From Mycolicibacterium rhodesiae (lineage in GTDB: Bacteria > Actinomycetota > Actinomycetes > Mycobacteriales > Mycobacteriaceae): a DNA stretch of 64,000 nucleotides. The DNA lies in the NCBI RefSeq assembly GCF_002086695.1, contig NZ_MVIH01000011.1, forward strand, positions 1 through 64,000. The letters run 5' to 3'. Below the pieces are notes generated by a model. The model had not been told where the DNA came from, ran no database searches, and worked only from the letters and a program-made list of their open reading frames with translations. Shown here one piece after another: positions 31,862-41,150 of the stretch (its first letter is position 1; every line of letters starts with the position of its first letter). The position numbers and the translations under genes are program-made.

Positions 31862-34483
31862 GTGGGGGACAGCCGTACCTGGCCTGTCATGCGTCGAGGC
31901 AAGGAACTCGCCGCGATCCAGGCGTCCCTGCAGGGCCGGCCCGGCCAATGCGGGACACTCCTTCTGGGCGACGCCGGTGTCGGGAAGACGACTCTGGCAC
32001 GGATGGCCGCGCACACGTTGCGCACCGCGGCGGTGTGGGTCGCGGGCACCGAGTCCGCGCGTGACGTGCCATTGGGTGTGTTCGCCCATCTGCTCGCCAG
32101 TCCGATGCCCACCGACCCGGTGGCCATGCTGGCCGCCGCTTTTCACGCCGTCCGGCGGGAGAAGCCGGCGCTCATCGGTGTTGACGACGTGCACCTGGTC
32201 GACCACCTGTCCGCGACGCTGCTGCACCAGCTGGCTGTCGAAGGCTCGGTGCGCATCGTGGCGACCGCTCGCAGCGGCGAGCCGATTCCCGAGACGATCA
32301 CCGCGCTGTGGAAAGACGGCTACCTGGCCCGGTTGGATGTCGCTCCCTTCAGCAAGGCCGAGTCGGTGGCGCTGATCGAGACGGCCCTCGGTGGACGGTT
32401 GGAGCGACTCTCCGCCGACCTGATGTGGGAAGCCTCCAGCGGCAACGCATTGTTCGTCCGGCACCTCGTCGAGGGAGCGCTGGAAGCCGGCACCCTCCGT
32501 CAGGTCAACGGTGTCTGGCAGCTGCGCGGCGAGACGGCGGTGGCCTCGAAACTGGCGCCGCTGCTGAGTAGCCGGCTCGACCGGTTGCCCGATGACGAAC
32601 GGCGGGCTCTGCAGCTGCTGGCAGTCTCGGAGCCGCTCACTTTGGACGTGATGTCCGAACTCGTCGACAGCGATACGTTGGAACACGCCGAGAGGCGGGG
32701 GCTGATCCGCGTCGTCGATGGCAGCGGCACCGCTGACATTCACTTCACCCACTCGGTGATCGGTGAAGTCATCAGGCAGGGTCTGGGTCAAGTCGCGAGC
32801 CGACGCCTGCGGACAGAGCTGGTGGGCGCGATGGATCTGCACCCACCGCTGGGCCCGGTACAACGCGTGCGCCGCGCTGAACTGGCGCTGCACTCCGACA
32901 AGACGATGGACGCCGAATTCTTGTCCCGTGCAGCAGAAGACGCGATCGCACTGATGAACATCGCGCTCGCCGAGCGGCTGGCGCGTGCCGCCGTCGACGC
33001 CGGCGGCGGCCTGGTGGCCTCGGAACTGCTCGCGCGAACATTGCTGTGGCAGGGGCGGGCCCCGGAGTCCGAACTGATCCTGGCGTCCTTCGACCCCGAC
33101 AGCCTCACCGAGTTCGAACTGGCCCGATGGGGCATGGCGCGGATCGCGAATCTCCAGTGGTCGATAGGAGACGCCGCAGCCGCAGCCGAGATCCTGAAGA
33201 TGTTGCAGCAGAGGATTACTCACCCGCGGGTACGGGTGGGTGTCGACAGCCTCGCGGCCGCCCTGGCCGTACTCGACAATCGACTCGACGAGGCCGCCGA
33301 GCTGGCCGACAAGGTGCTGGCCGATCCGACCGCGCCGCCGATTGCCGTCGGGTGGGCGGTCTTCGGCGGTGGTATGGCGGCCGCGCTCAAAGGCTGCACC
33401 GCCGACGCGGCGCGGCTGGCCGCACGGGGCCACGAGGTCTACGACAACATCGACGGGCTGCTGCGGTTCCTGCTGGCGCTGGCCGAAGTGCGCGCCCTGA
33501 CGCTGGCGGGCGATTTCGCTGCCGCGCAGGCACGTTCGGGTGACATCGTGCGGATCACCTCGCCAAGCCAGTACCGCGCTCGCGCAATGGCGAACGTCCT
33601 GTCCGGCACCGTGGAACTGGGCCGCGGGCAACTGCGGGTGGCGATGGGCCGACTCGAGGAAACGCTGGCCGCCCTCAGCGGCGAGGCGGCCGCCTCGTGG
33701 AATGTTCCGGCCAGACTGATTCTGGCGCAATGCTATTGCGGACTCGGCTACGACTCGGCCGCCGCGCCCTTGGTCGCCGAACTTCGGGAGCTGGTGGGGC
33801 GCGCGGCGACGATGTTCGAACCTGCGGTCCGCATCGCGGAGGCATGGCTGGCTGCAGCTATGGGTCATGTCAGCGGCGCGGTCACGATGGCTCTGCGCGC
33901 AGCCGACCTCGCCGCCGAGTCGGGCCAACGCGCCATCGAGCTGATGGCCCTGCACGCCGCAGCGCGGTTCGGGGACAAGACCTGCTTGCCGCGGATAGTC
34001 GAGGTGGCCGCCGTGATCGGTGGTCCGCTGGCGGCGATCGATGCCGCGCACGCCACCGGACTGATGAACAACGATGGGGCAGCGGTTCTTTCGGCGTCGC
34101 GGGAGTTCGAGCGGATCGGCGCCCTGTTGTCGGCGGCGGATGCCGCAGCGCAGGCCGCGGCACTCTTCGATGCCGCCGGACAGCGCAGGCAGTCACTGGA
34201 GGCCGCGGCGGCCGCCGACCGGCTCGGCAAGGAATGCGGCGGATTGAAGACACCAGCACTGATGGCCACCTCCCAGCCGCTGCCACTGTCCAGGCGGGAA
34301 AGCGAGATCGCCCACCTGGTGGTGCGCGGATTGTCCAACCGCGAGATCGCCGAGCGGCTCGTGGTGTCGACCCGCACGGTCGAGGGGCACCTGTATCGGA
34401 TGTACCTCAAACTCAATGTCACCAGTCGCGAGGACCTGCGCGACATCATCCGCCGCGCGCTCGACGACGACGGGCCTGGTTGA
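31862..34483 (+). CDS. large AAA-ATPase LuxR-family regulator (LAL type)
   Basis: 873 residues. An N-terminal AAA/STAND ATPase has Walker A GDAGVGKTTLARM (about residues 38-50) and Walker B PALIGVDDVHLVDH. A long helical-repeat region (~350-790, with many Ala-rich pairs) probably senses a ligand or protein. The C-terminal LuxR helix-turn-helix starts at LSRRESEIAHLVVRGLSNRE and contains TRTVEGHLYRMYLKL. LAL regulators activate catabolic or secondary-metabolite genes on ATP and inducer binding. The target is unknown; the dehydrogenase gene starts 8 bp after the stop. Confidence 0.9.
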   Translation: MGDSRTWPVMRRGKELAAIQASLQGRPGQCGTLLLGDAGVGKTTLARMAAHTLRTAAVWVAGTESARDVPLGVFAHLLASPMPTDPVAMLAAAFHAVRREKPALIGVDDVHLVDHLSATLLHQLAVEGSVRIVATARSGEPIPETITALWKDGYLARLDVAPFSKAESVALIETALGGRLERLSADLMWEASSGNALFVRHLVEGALEAGTLRQVNGVWQLRGETAVASKLAPLLSSRLDRLPDDERRALQLLAVSEPLTLDVMSELVDSDTLEHAERRGLIRVVDGSGTADIHFTHSVIGEVIRQGLGQVASRRLRTELVGAMDLHPPLGPVQRVRRAELALHSDKTMDAEFLSRAAEDAIALMNIALAERLARAAVDAGGGLVASELLARTLLWQGRAPESELILASFDPDSLTEFELARWGMARIANLQWSIGDAAAAAEILKMLQQRITHPRVRVGVDSLAAALAVLDNRLDEAAELADKVLADPTAPPIAVGWAVFGGGMAAALKGCTADAARLAARGHEVYDNIDGLLRFLLALAEVRALTLAGDFAAAQARSGDIVRITSPSQYRARAMANVLSGTVELGRGQLRVAMGRLEETLAALSGEAAASWNVPARLILAQCYCGLGYDSAAAPLVAELRELVGRAATMFEPAVRIAEAWLAAAMGHVSGAVTMALRAADLAAESGQRAIELMALHAAARFGDKTCLPRIVEVAAVIGGPLAAIDAAHATGLMNNDGAAVLSASREFERIGALLSAADAAAQAAALFDAAGQRRQSLEAAAAADRLGKECGGLKTPALMATSQPLPLSRRESEIAHLVVRGLSNREIAERLVVSTRTVEGHLYRMYLKLNVTSREDLRDIIRRALDDDGPG

Positions 34484-34491
34484 CTGGCGGT

Positions 34492-35406
34492 ATGGCCATC
34501 CTCGTCGTCGGCAGGCTCGAACCGTCTCTGGAGAAGCAACTGACGGCGCGGCACACGCCGCTGCGATTTCCCGTCGACGCGCAGCAGGCCCACGAGGTCA
34601 CGGTGATCGTGTGCGGTGGCCGACCGGGTGTCGATGCCGCGCTGATGGATTCGCTGCCGGCCTTGAGGGCCATCGTGAACTTCGGTGCCGGCTACGACGC
34701 CATCGACGTCGACGCGGCGCGCGAGCGGGGGATCGGGGTGAGCAACACCCCCGACGTGCTCAACGACACCGTCGCCGACACCGCGCTGGGGTTGATCCTG
34801 GACACCATGCGCCGGTTCAGCGCCGCCGACCGATACGTGCGGGCGGGCCGCTGGGCCACCGACGGGCCGTTCCCGTACACCCGCGACCTCAGCGGCAGCC
34901 GCGTCGGCATCCTCGGGTTGGGCCGGATCGGCTCGGCGATCGCCACCCGGTTACGCGGATTCGACTGTGCCATCGCCTATCACAATCGCCACGAGCTGGC
35001 CGACAGTCCGTACCGCTACTCCGCCTCACCGGTGGAATTGGCGGCGTCCGTCGACGTCCTGGTGGTCGTCACCGCCGGGGGATCCGGCACCGAGCATCTG
35101 GTGGATCGCGATGTGCTGGAGGCGCTCGGTCCGGACGGTTTCCTGATCAACGTCGCCCGCGGCAGTGTCGTCGACCAGGACGCGCTCATCGAGTTCCTGG
35201 AAGCGGGCCGGCTGGCGGGCGCCGGTCTGGATGTCTACGCGGCGGAGCCCGACGTGCCCGTCCGGCTGTGGGAACTCGACAACGTCGTGCTGTTGCCGCA
35301 CATGGGCAGCGCCACGTTGCGAACCCGGACGGCGATGGCCACGTTGGCGATGCGCAACCTGGAGGAGTTCCTGGCCAACGGTCAGTTGGTCACACCGGTC
35401 TGGTGA
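34492..35406 (+). CDS. D-isomer 2-hydroxyacid dehydrogenase
   Basis: 304 residues from ATG 34492. NAD-binding GLGRIGSA, catalytic Arg in VARGSVVDQ, Glu in YAAEPDVP, and His in LLPHMGSAT are all present. NFGAGYDAIDVDAA is the usual substrate-domain motif. Relatives reduce glyoxylate or hydroxypyruvate or oxidise D-2-hydroxy acids; the exact substrate is not readable. It starts 8 bp after the LuxR-type gene, so it is probably co-transcribed. It overlaps the convergent hydrolase gene by 17 bp. Confidence 0.9.
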   Translation: MAILVVGRLEPSLEKQLTARHTPLRFPVDAQQAHEVTVIVCGGRPGVDAALMDSLPALRAIVNFGAGYDAIDVDAARERGIGVSNTPDVLNDTVADTALGLILDTMRRFSAADRYVRAGRWATDGPFPYTRDLSGSRVGILGLGRIGSAIATRLRGFDCAIAYHNRHELADSPYRYSASPVELAASVDVLVVVTAGGSGTEHLVDRDVLEALGPDGFLINVARGSVVDQDALIEFLEAGRLAGAGLDVYAAEPDVPVRLWELDNVVLLPHMGSATLRTRTAMATLAMRNLEEFLANGQLVTPVW

Positions 35407-36262
35407 CGAACGAGACGACTGCTTCGCTGAACGCGTCGTTGTCGTCACCTGCGGCGGTGTGGCCGGCGTCGGAGAGTTCGACGAACTCCGCGCCCGGCAC
35501 CTTCGCCAGGAAGTCCTGCACCCCTTCGGCGCTGACCACATCGGACAGCTTGCCTCGGATCAGCAGGATCGGGATCGTCAGTTCGATGGCGGCCTGCTCG
35601 AGCCGCTCCACCCGGCCGAACGGATCGTCTTTCGGTGCGGTGAGGAACGCCGGATCCCAATGCCAGAACCACCGGCCGTCCCGGAACCGCAGATTCTTCT
35701 TCAAGCCCTCAAGATTTTTCGGCCGCTTGCGGTGCGGCAGGTATCCGGCGATGGCGTCGGCCGCCTGTTCGAGGTTGTCGAAGCCGTCCACATTGCTGAA
35801 CATGAAGTCCCGGATGCGGGCGCTGCCGTCCTTCTCGAAGCGGGGCACCACATCGACCAACACCAGCTTCGTCACCACGGCAGGCCCGGCCTCCTTGGCC
35901 ACCAGGATGCTGGTCAACCCGCCCATGCTCGCCCCGATCAGCACGACCGGGCGGCCGATCTGCTCCAGCACGCGCAGCACGTCGGCGGACAGCGAGTCGA
36001 CGCTGTAGTCGGCGTCGGGGGCGCGGTCGCTGTCACCGTGCCCGCGGGCGTCCAGCGCGATCACATGAAAACCCTGATCGGCCAGCACCTGGCCGGTGTT
36101 CTTCCAGGAGAACCGGTTCTGACCGCCGCCGTGCAGCATGAGGATCGTCGGGCGCTCAGCCGCCGACTCGACACCCCGGTTCCACTCGTCGGCCACGAGG
36201 GCGAGGTCGTTGGTGCCGCGGAACTCCACTGTCTGACCGCTGTTCGTGCTGCTCACCGGCAT
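35390..36262 (-). CDS. alpha/beta hydrolase
   Basis: 290 residues with the alpha/beta-hydrolase fold: oxyanion loop LMLHGGGQNRFSW, DARGHGDSD, nucleophile elbow GASMGG (Ser), a catalytic acid near LLIRGKLSDVVS, and His in DAGHTAAGDD. The cap has EGLKKNLRFRDGRWFWHWDPAF. It resembles esterases and C-C hydrolases. The ribosome site GAGAGG precedes ATG 36262. The 3' end overlaps the dehydrogenase gene on the other strand. Confidence 0.88.
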   Translation of the reverse strand: MPVSSTNSGQTVEFRGTNDLALVADEWNRGVESAAERPTILMLHGGGQNRFSWKNTGQVLADQGFHVIALDARGHGDSDRAPDADYSVDSLSADVLRVLEQIGRPVVLIGASMGGLTSILVAKEAGPAVVTKLVLVDVVPRFEKDGSARIRDFMFSNVDGFDNLEQAADAIAGYLPHRKRPKNLEGLKKNLRFRDGRWFWHWDPAFLTAPKDDPFGRVERLEQAAIELTIPILLIRGKLSDVVSAEGVQDFLAKVPGAEFVELSDAGHTAAGDDNDAFSEAVVSFVTRPV

Positions 36263-36366
36263 CCTCTCGACCGAACCTGAACAGCACGTTACATAGCGGC
36301 GCTATCGATGAGTTTCGGCACCCCGGCCGGTCAATCCCTTCGACTGTCCTGGAGAGGAGACCACCC

Positions 36367-36840
36367 GTGCCCACCATCACCCCGTCGTTGTGGTTCGACG
36401 ACGACCTCGAGGAGGCGATGCGGTTCTACACCGGCATCTTCCCGAATTCGTCCATCGAGTACGTCAATCGCTACACCGACGCGGGGCCGGGCACCGCCGG
36501 CCAGGTCGTGTCGGCCGGCTTCACCCTCGACGGCACCCGGTTCGTCGGTATCAACGGTGGCCCGGTGTTCTCGTTCACCGAGGCGGTGTCCTTCCTGATC
36601 GAATGCGCTGACCAGGCCGAAGTCGACTACTACTGGGACGCTCTGGTCGCCGGTGGCCAGGAGTCGCAGTGCGGCTGGCTCAAGGACCGATTCGGCCTGA
36701 GCTGGCAGGTGGTGCCCACCCGGCTCTACGAGCTGCTGTCCGATCCCGACCAGACCCGGGCGGCCGCCGCGACCAAGGCCATGCTCGGGATGCGCAAAAT
36801 CGTCATCGCCGATCTCGAGGCCGCTGTCGCGAACCCGTGA
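36367..36840 (+). CDS. PhnB-like VOC family protein
   Basis: 157 residues. ITPSLWFDDDLEEAMRFYTGIFPNSSIEYVNRY, then GTRFVGINGGPVFSFTEAVSFLIEC, then WDALVAGGQESQCGWLKDRFGLSWQVVPTRLYELL: this is the 3-demethylubiquinone methyltransferase-like (PhnB/YjdN) branch of the VOC superfamily. Despite the family name these proteins are not proven methyltransferases. GTG start with ribosome site GGAGAGGAG. Stands alone. Confidence 0.87.
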   Translation: MPTITPSLWFDDDLEEAMRFYTGIFPNSSIEYVNRYTDAGPGTAGQVVSAGFTLDGTRFVGINGGPVFSFTEAVSFLIECADQAEVDYYWDALVAGGQESQCGWLKDRFGLSWQVVPTRLYELLSDPDQTRAAAATKAMLGMRKIVIADLEAAVANP

Positions 36841-36920
36841 CGGCCCTCACAGCGCCTACCGGTAGCCTTTCGCCCCAAGTGCGGGTGATCGGAGCCCGGT
36901 AACGCCGCAGAGGGAGAAAC

Positions 36921-37499
36921 ATGGCCGACGAGCCTGCCGAGCCCGGAGACGAGGCCACCACGGCCGTCGAACTCGGGGTTGACGGGGACACGCCCGCACC
37001 GCCGAGACCGGCGCGTTCGCATGTCCAGCTGGCGCTGATCGTGGGGACGGCCGTGGTGGTCGCTCTGGCCGCGCTCACGGGATGGCTCGGCTACCGGGCC
37101 TACGAGTCCAGGCAGACCGCGCAGCTGCAGCAGCTACTGGTCGGAGTCGGCCGCCAGGGCGCCCTCAATCTGACGACCATCGACGCCGCCGAGGCGGACA
37201 AGGATGTGCAGCGCATCCTCGACTCCGCCACCGATGCGTTCTACGACGATTTCGCGAAGCGGTCCCAGCCGTTCATCGAGGTGGTCAAGCAGGCTCAGTC
37301 CAAGTCGGTGGGTGAGGTGACCGAGGCGGGGCTGGAGTCGGTGTCGGGCAATGAGGGCCAGGTGCTGGTGGCCGTCACCGTCACCACCTCAAACCGGGGT
37401 GCGCCCAATCAGCCGAAGCGCTCCTGGCGGATGCGCCTGACGGTCAAAAAGACCGGGAACGACGAAGCGAAGGTCGCGAAAGTGGAGTTCGTACCGTGA
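36921..37499 (+). CDS. Mce-associated membrane protein (first of pair)
   Basis: 192 residues. A cytosolic acidic N-terminus of ~33 residues, one membrane segment (HVQLALIVGTAVVVALAALTGWLGYRA), and an exported domain of ~125 residues ending SWRMRLTVKKTGNDEAKVAKVEFVP. This is the layout of Mas/Mam and orphan Mce-associated proteins (Omam), which stabilise Mce lipid-import complexes. No mce operon is in the window, so it is an orphan pair as in Rv1362c-Rv1363c. Ribosome site GAGGGAG. Confidence 0.83.
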   Translation: MADEPAEPGDEATTAVELGVDGDTPAPPRPARSHVQLALIVGTAVVVALAALTGWLGYRAYESRQTAQLQQLLVGVGRQGALNLTTIDAAEADKDVQRILDSATDAFYDDFAKRSQPFIEVVKQAQSKSVGEVTEAGLESVSGNEGQVLVAVTVTTSNRGAPNQPKRSWRMRLTVKKTGNDEAKVAKVEFVP

Positions 37500-38071
37500 C
37501 GACTGAGGACGCCAAGCCAGACCCCGAGGTCATCGAGGAAGACGCCGCACCGGCGCCTGCTGCTGCCGATGCCGCACCGGCGAAGCGATTCAGCCTCGCC
37601 GGGGCGGTCGCCTTCGGGGTGCTGCCGGTCGTGGCGCTGCTGCTCGCGGCGGCGGCCGGTTATCTGCGCTATGAGGATTCGTCGCGCCGGGACGCCGACA
37701 CCGCGCGCATCGAATCGGTGCAGGCGGCCAAGGACTCCACTGTCGCCCTGCTGAGCTACAAGCCCGAGTCGGTCGAGAAGGATCTCGGCGCGGCGCGCGA
37801 CCGGCTGACCGGAAGTTTCCTGGACGCCTATACCCAACTGATCAACACCGTCGTCATCCCGGGCGCCAAGGAGAAGAAGATCTCTGCCCTGGCAGCCGTT
37901 CCCGCGGCGGCATCGGTCTCGGCCAAGCCCGATCATGCGGTGGTGTTGCTGTTCGTCGATCAGACAGTGGTCGTCGGCACCGATGCGCCGACCAACACCG
38001 CCTCCAGCGTGCGGGTGACGTTGGAGAAGGTCAAAGACCACTGGCTGATCTCGGGATTCGATCCGATCTAG
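37496..38071 (+). CDS. Mce-associated membrane protein (second of pair)
   Basis: 191 residues, with the same architecture as its neighbour: a disordered Ala/Pro/Glu-rich N-terminus of ~30 residues, one membrane segment (LAGAVAFGVLPVVALLLAAAAGYLRY), and an exported NTF2-like domain with DRLTGSFLDAYTQLINTVVIPGAKEKKI and HWLISGFDPI at the end. GTG start, overlapping the first gene by 4 bp. The two probably act as a heterodimer beside an Mce transporter encoded elsewhere. Confidence 0.83.
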   Translation: MTTEDAKPDPEVIEEDAAPAPAAADAAPAKRFSLAGAVAFGVLPVVALLLAAAAGYLRYEDSSRRDADTARIESVQAAKDSTVALLSYKPESVEKDLGAARDRLTGSFLDAYTQLINTVVIPGAKEKKISALAAVPAAASVSAKPDHAVVLLFVDQTVVVGTDAPTNTASSVRVTLEKVKDHWLISGFDPI

Positions 38072-38087
38072 TGAACGCCGGCGTTCG

Positions 38088-39002
38088 ATGACCGAGCCGC
38101 GCTGGATTGACGTCTCCGCGCCGGCCGTGCAGCTGCGCGCACTGAGTTGGGGTCCGGATGACGGCCCAATCGCGTTGTGCCTGCACGGTTTTCCCGATAC
38201 TGCCTACGGTTTCCGGAAACTGGCGCCCTACCTGGTGGCCGCCGGCTACCGGGTCGTCGCGCCGTTCATGCGCGGTTACGTGCCCTCGTCGCTTCCCGCC
38301 GACGGCAGCCAGCACATCGGAGCCGTGATGGACGATGCGCTGCGGGTGCTTGCCGCGTGCAATCCGACCGGAGCCGACGTTGTCATCGGCCACGACTGGG
38401 GCGCGATCGCCGCGACCGGTTTGGCTGCGATGCCGGACAGTCCCTTCACCAAGGCCGTCGTGATGTCGGTGCCGCCCTCGGCGGCGCTGCGGCCCGGGGC
38501 CGGCAGGAAGCTGGCCAACCGGGGCCGGCTGCTGCGTCTGCTTCCGGTGCAACTCCTGCGCAGCTGGTACATCAGCTACTTTCAGCTGCCGTTCGCCCCG
38601 GAGCGCTCGTCGTCGTGGATCGTGCCGCTGCTGTGGCGCCGCTGGTCACCCGGCTACAACGCCGCCGAGGATCTGCGCCACGTCGACGCCGCCATCGGCA
38701 CCCCGGATCGTTGGCGCGCCGCGCTGGGCACCTACCGGGCCACCATCCGCAACACCCGCCCGCCGAGTCGCTACGCCGAGCTGAACCGGCTGTGGCTGGA
38801 GGTGCCGCGGCTGCCGACGCTGTACCTGCACGGGGCCGACGATGGTTGCATGACAGCGGAATTCACGCCGTGGGTGGCGGCTGTCCTACCGGCGGGCAGT
38901 GAAGTGGCGATCGTCGAGCACGCCGGGCACTTCCTTCAGCTCGAACAGCCCGAGGTGGTGGGCGGGCAGATCGTCGCCTTCCTGTCAGCTACTTCTTCTT
39001 GA
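38088..39002 (+). CDS. alpha/beta hydrolase, epoxide-hydrolase-like
   Basis: 304 residues. LCLHGFPDTAYGFRKL (oxyanion HGFP), nucleophile Asp in IGHDWGAIAA, a lid with LRSWYISYFQLPFAP, an acid in LYLHGADDGC, and His in EHAGHFLQLEQP. An Asp nucleophile is typical for epoxide hydrolases and haloalkane dehalogenases; HDWG favours epoxide hydrolase. It starts 16 bp after the Mce-associated pair, so co-transcription is possible. It overlaps the convergent SDR gene by 14 bp. Confidence 0.87.
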   Translation: MTEPRWIDVSAPAVQLRALSWGPDDGPIALCLHGFPDTAYGFRKLAPYLVAAGYRVVAPFMRGYVPSSLPADGSQHIGAVMDDALRVLAACNPTGADVVIGHDWGAIAATGLAAMPDSPFTKAVVMSVPPSAALRPGAGRKLANRGRLLRLLPVQLLRSWYISYFQLPFAPERSSSWIVPLLWRRWSPGYNAAEDLRHVDAAIGTPDRWRAALGTYRATIRNTRPPSRYAELNRLWLEVPRLPTLYLHGADDGCMTAEFTPWVAAVLPAGSEVAIVEHAGHFLQLEQPEVVGGQIVAFLSATSS

Positions 39003-39792
39003 GGCTCGGGTGGCTGCGGGCCAGCAGTGGTAGCAACAGCCGCTTGGGTGTGAGCGCATAGACCGCGGTAGCCGCGTAGTTGAGCCGGCCAGGCACGACG
39101 ACTGCCTTGCCGGCTGCCAGTCCGTCCACGGCGGCCTTGGCGACATCTTCGGCCGACACCCACAGCGGCTTGGGCAGCGCGGCCTCGGCGTCTTCGTCGG
39201 AGATGCCGGCGGCCGCGCCGAATCCGGTCTTCACCGGACCGGGGCACAGGGTGGATGCCGTGACGCCGCTCGGTTTGAGTTCCTCGCGAAGCGCGTAGGT
39301 GTAGGAGAGCACGAAGGCCTTGGACGCACCGTAGACAGCCTGGCCGGGCAGCGGTCCGAAGGCGCCCAACGAGGCGACGTTGAGCACGGCTCCGCGCCGC
39401 CGGGCCGCCATCGCGCCGACGAATCGGGTGCACAGGTCGACGACGGCGGCCACATCGACCTCGACCACGTTGAGCTCGGCGGCCGGATCTGCGGCGGCCA
39501 CCGGGCCGGTGGTCGTCAGCCCGGCGTTGTTGACCAGTATGTCGACGTCCAACCCGAGTTCGGCGACCCGGCCGGGCAGCGCGGCCCGATCCTGGGGTTG
39601 CGAAAGATCAGCGCCGACAACCGAACTCGGGCCAGGAAGCGATTCCGCGAGTGCGGTGAGCTGCTCGGTACGGCGGGCCACCAGCACGACGTGGTGACCG
39701 CGCGAGGACAGCACACGGGCGATTTCGGCGCCGATGCCAGAGGATGCTCCGGTGATCAGCGCGGCGCGGTCGGGACCGGGAGTCGGCAGCAC
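38989..39792 (-). CDS. short-chain dehydrogenase/reductase (SDR)
   Basis: 267 residues from GTG 39792. ALITGASSGIGAEIA near the N-terminus, ARRTEQL (basic residues suggest NADPH), VNNAGL, catalytic Ser in NVASLGAF, and YGASK. The C-terminal part (VVVPGRLNYAATAVYALTPKRLLLPLLARSH) is typical of the YqjQ/DltE-type SDR group with a membrane-facing tail. Substrate unknown. A TANNNT box lies 6 nt before the start. Confidence 0.88.
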   Translation of the reverse strand: MLPTPGPDRAALITGASSGIGAEIARVLSSRGHHVVLVARRTEQLTALAESLPGPSSVVGADLSQPQDRAALPGRVAELGLDVDILVNNAGLTTTGPVAAADPAAELNVVEVDVAAVVDLCTRFVGAMAARRRGAVLNVASLGAFGPLPGQAVYGASKAFVLSYTYALREELKPSGVTASTLCPGPVKTGFGAAAGISDEDAEAALPKPLWVSAEDVAKAAVDGLAAGKAVVVPGRLNYAATAVYALTPKRLLLPLLARSHPSLKKK

Positions 39793-39798
39793 CTGGCC

Positions 39799-39804
39799 AG
39801 CCTA
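39799..39804 (-). promoter_or_regulatory. -10 box TAGGCT, leaderless start of the SDR gene
   Basis: Minus-strand TANNNT hexamer, 6 nt before GTG 39792, in the 17-bp gap to the divergent gene. Confidence 0.55.
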
Positions 39805-39809
39805 GGACA

Positions 39810-41075
39810 ATGGCCGCCATGGCTGCCAGCAGAGCGATGACCGCGGTTGACGCGCAGATGTTCTGGATGTCGGCCGTCGTCCCCAGCGATCAGCTGGTGC
39901 TGTACGCCTTCGACGGATCACCCGACTCGCCGGAGGACGCCGTCGACGAACTCCGCCGGCGCGCCGAGGCGTGTGACGAGTTGCGGATGCGGGTGGTGGA
40001 CTATGGCCGGTGGCGATACCCGCGCTGGTGTCGCGGCGACGTCAGCGCCGATCAGTTCGTGCTGCACGACACCGGGGGAGTGGATTGGCAGGGCTGCCTG
40101 GACGCTGCCGCGCGGTTCCGCGGTGACCCGCTCGACCTTCACCGAATGACTTGGCGCGCACACATTTTCCCGCGCGTGTCGGGCGTGCCGGGGTGCAAGG
40201 GTGTGGGCTCGGTGGTGGTCATGCAGACCGGCCACGCCTTCGCCGACGGCACCCGGGGGACCCTGCTCGGCGGGGCGCTGCTCGGCCGGCGGCAGCCGGT
40301 GCCGGTGCCCGCGCCCACGCGGCGCGGTTTCCTGCCTGCCCGCGGTGTGGCCGCCGCGCGGGCGCATCGCCAACTCGTGCGCGACACCGAGGCCGGGCGG
40401 GTGCCGCCGGCCGCTCCGGGCGCCCCGCTGCTGAGCATCAATCAGCGGCCCCGCGCGACACCGGTGCTGCGGACGCTGGTGTTGCACCGCGACCGGCTGA
40501 CGGAACCCACCGTCACCATCGGAGCGTTGGTGGTGATCGCCGAGGCGCTCGGTGGTTACCTCGCCGCGCGTGGCGAGGACACCTCGGCGCTGGCGGCCGA
40601 AGTGACGATGGCCGGACAACTGGGTTCGGGCGGGCACAACAACTTTCGCAATGTCGGAATCCGGCTGCACCCGGACGTCGACCGCGCCCGGCGGGCGGAG
40701 CTGATCGCAGCCGAGCTGACCGCCCAGCGCCTGCGCGGCGAGCACCCGGCGCTGCGGGCCTCGGCCGCGGCGTCCGCCGCCGTCCCCGCCGCGTTGTTGC
40801 GCTGGGGCGTGCGGCAATTCGACCCGGAGATGCGGTCGGCCACGGTCACCGGCAACACCGTGGTCTCCAGCGTGAACCGCGGGGCTGCCGATCTGTCCTT
40901 CGGCGGTTGCCCGGTCCTGCTGGCCGCCGGGTGGTCGGGGCTCTCGCCGATGATGAGCCTGACCCACGGAGTGCACGGCCTCGGCGACACCATCGCGCTC
41001 AGCGTGCACGCCGACCCGGACAACGTCGACGTCGACGACTACCTTGACCGGTTGCGAGCGGCGCTGGCGGTCTGA
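39810..41075 (+). CDS. WS/DGAT-like acyltransferase-fold protein with degenerate active site
   Basis: 421 residues. The opening TAVDAQMFWMSAVV, WRAHIFP, the core QTGHAFADGTRG and the C-terminal region ATVTGNTVVSSVNRG...VLLAAGWSGLSPMMSLTHGVHGLGDTIALSVHADPDNVDV follow the plan of mycobacterial wax ester synthase/diacylglycerol acyltransferases. The signature HHxxxDG is GHAFADG here (G141, H142, D146, G147): the first His is lost, the second, usually catalytic, is kept. It is slightly shorter than the usual ~460. Start may be ATG 39810, 39819 or 39837. Activity is uncertain. Confidence 0.68.
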   Translation: MAAMAASRAMTAVDAQMFWMSAVVPSDQLVLYAFDGSPDSPEDAVDELRRRAEACDELRMRVVDYGRWRYPRWCRGDVSADQFVLHDTGGVDWQGCLDAAARFRGDPLDLHRMTWRAHIFPRVSGVPGCKGVGSVVVMQTGHAFADGTRGTLLGGALLGRRQPVPVPAPTRRGFLPARGVAAARAHRQLVRDTEAGRVPPAAPGAPLLSINQRPRATPVLRTLVLHRDRLTEPTVTIGALVVIAEALGGYLAARGEDTSALAAEVTMAGQLGSGGHNNFRNVGIRLHPDVDRARRAELIAAELTAQRLRGEHPALRASAAASAAVPAALLRWGVRQFDPEMRSATVTGNTVVSSVNRGAADLSFGGCPVLLAAGWSGLSPMMSLTHGVHGLGDTIALSVHADPDNVDVDDYLDRLRAALAV

Positions 41076-41150
41076 ACATTTGCAGTCGACCGAGTGAAGC
41101 CCGGTCGACGGCGGCTACACCTAATTGCCCCGGATGATAATTCTGGGCCC

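Noticed and set aside
31415..34051. 878-codon minus-strand open frame
   Set aside because: Antisense to the AAA-LuxR gene, whose ATPase and HTH motifs are intact; the frame is a codon-bias artefact.
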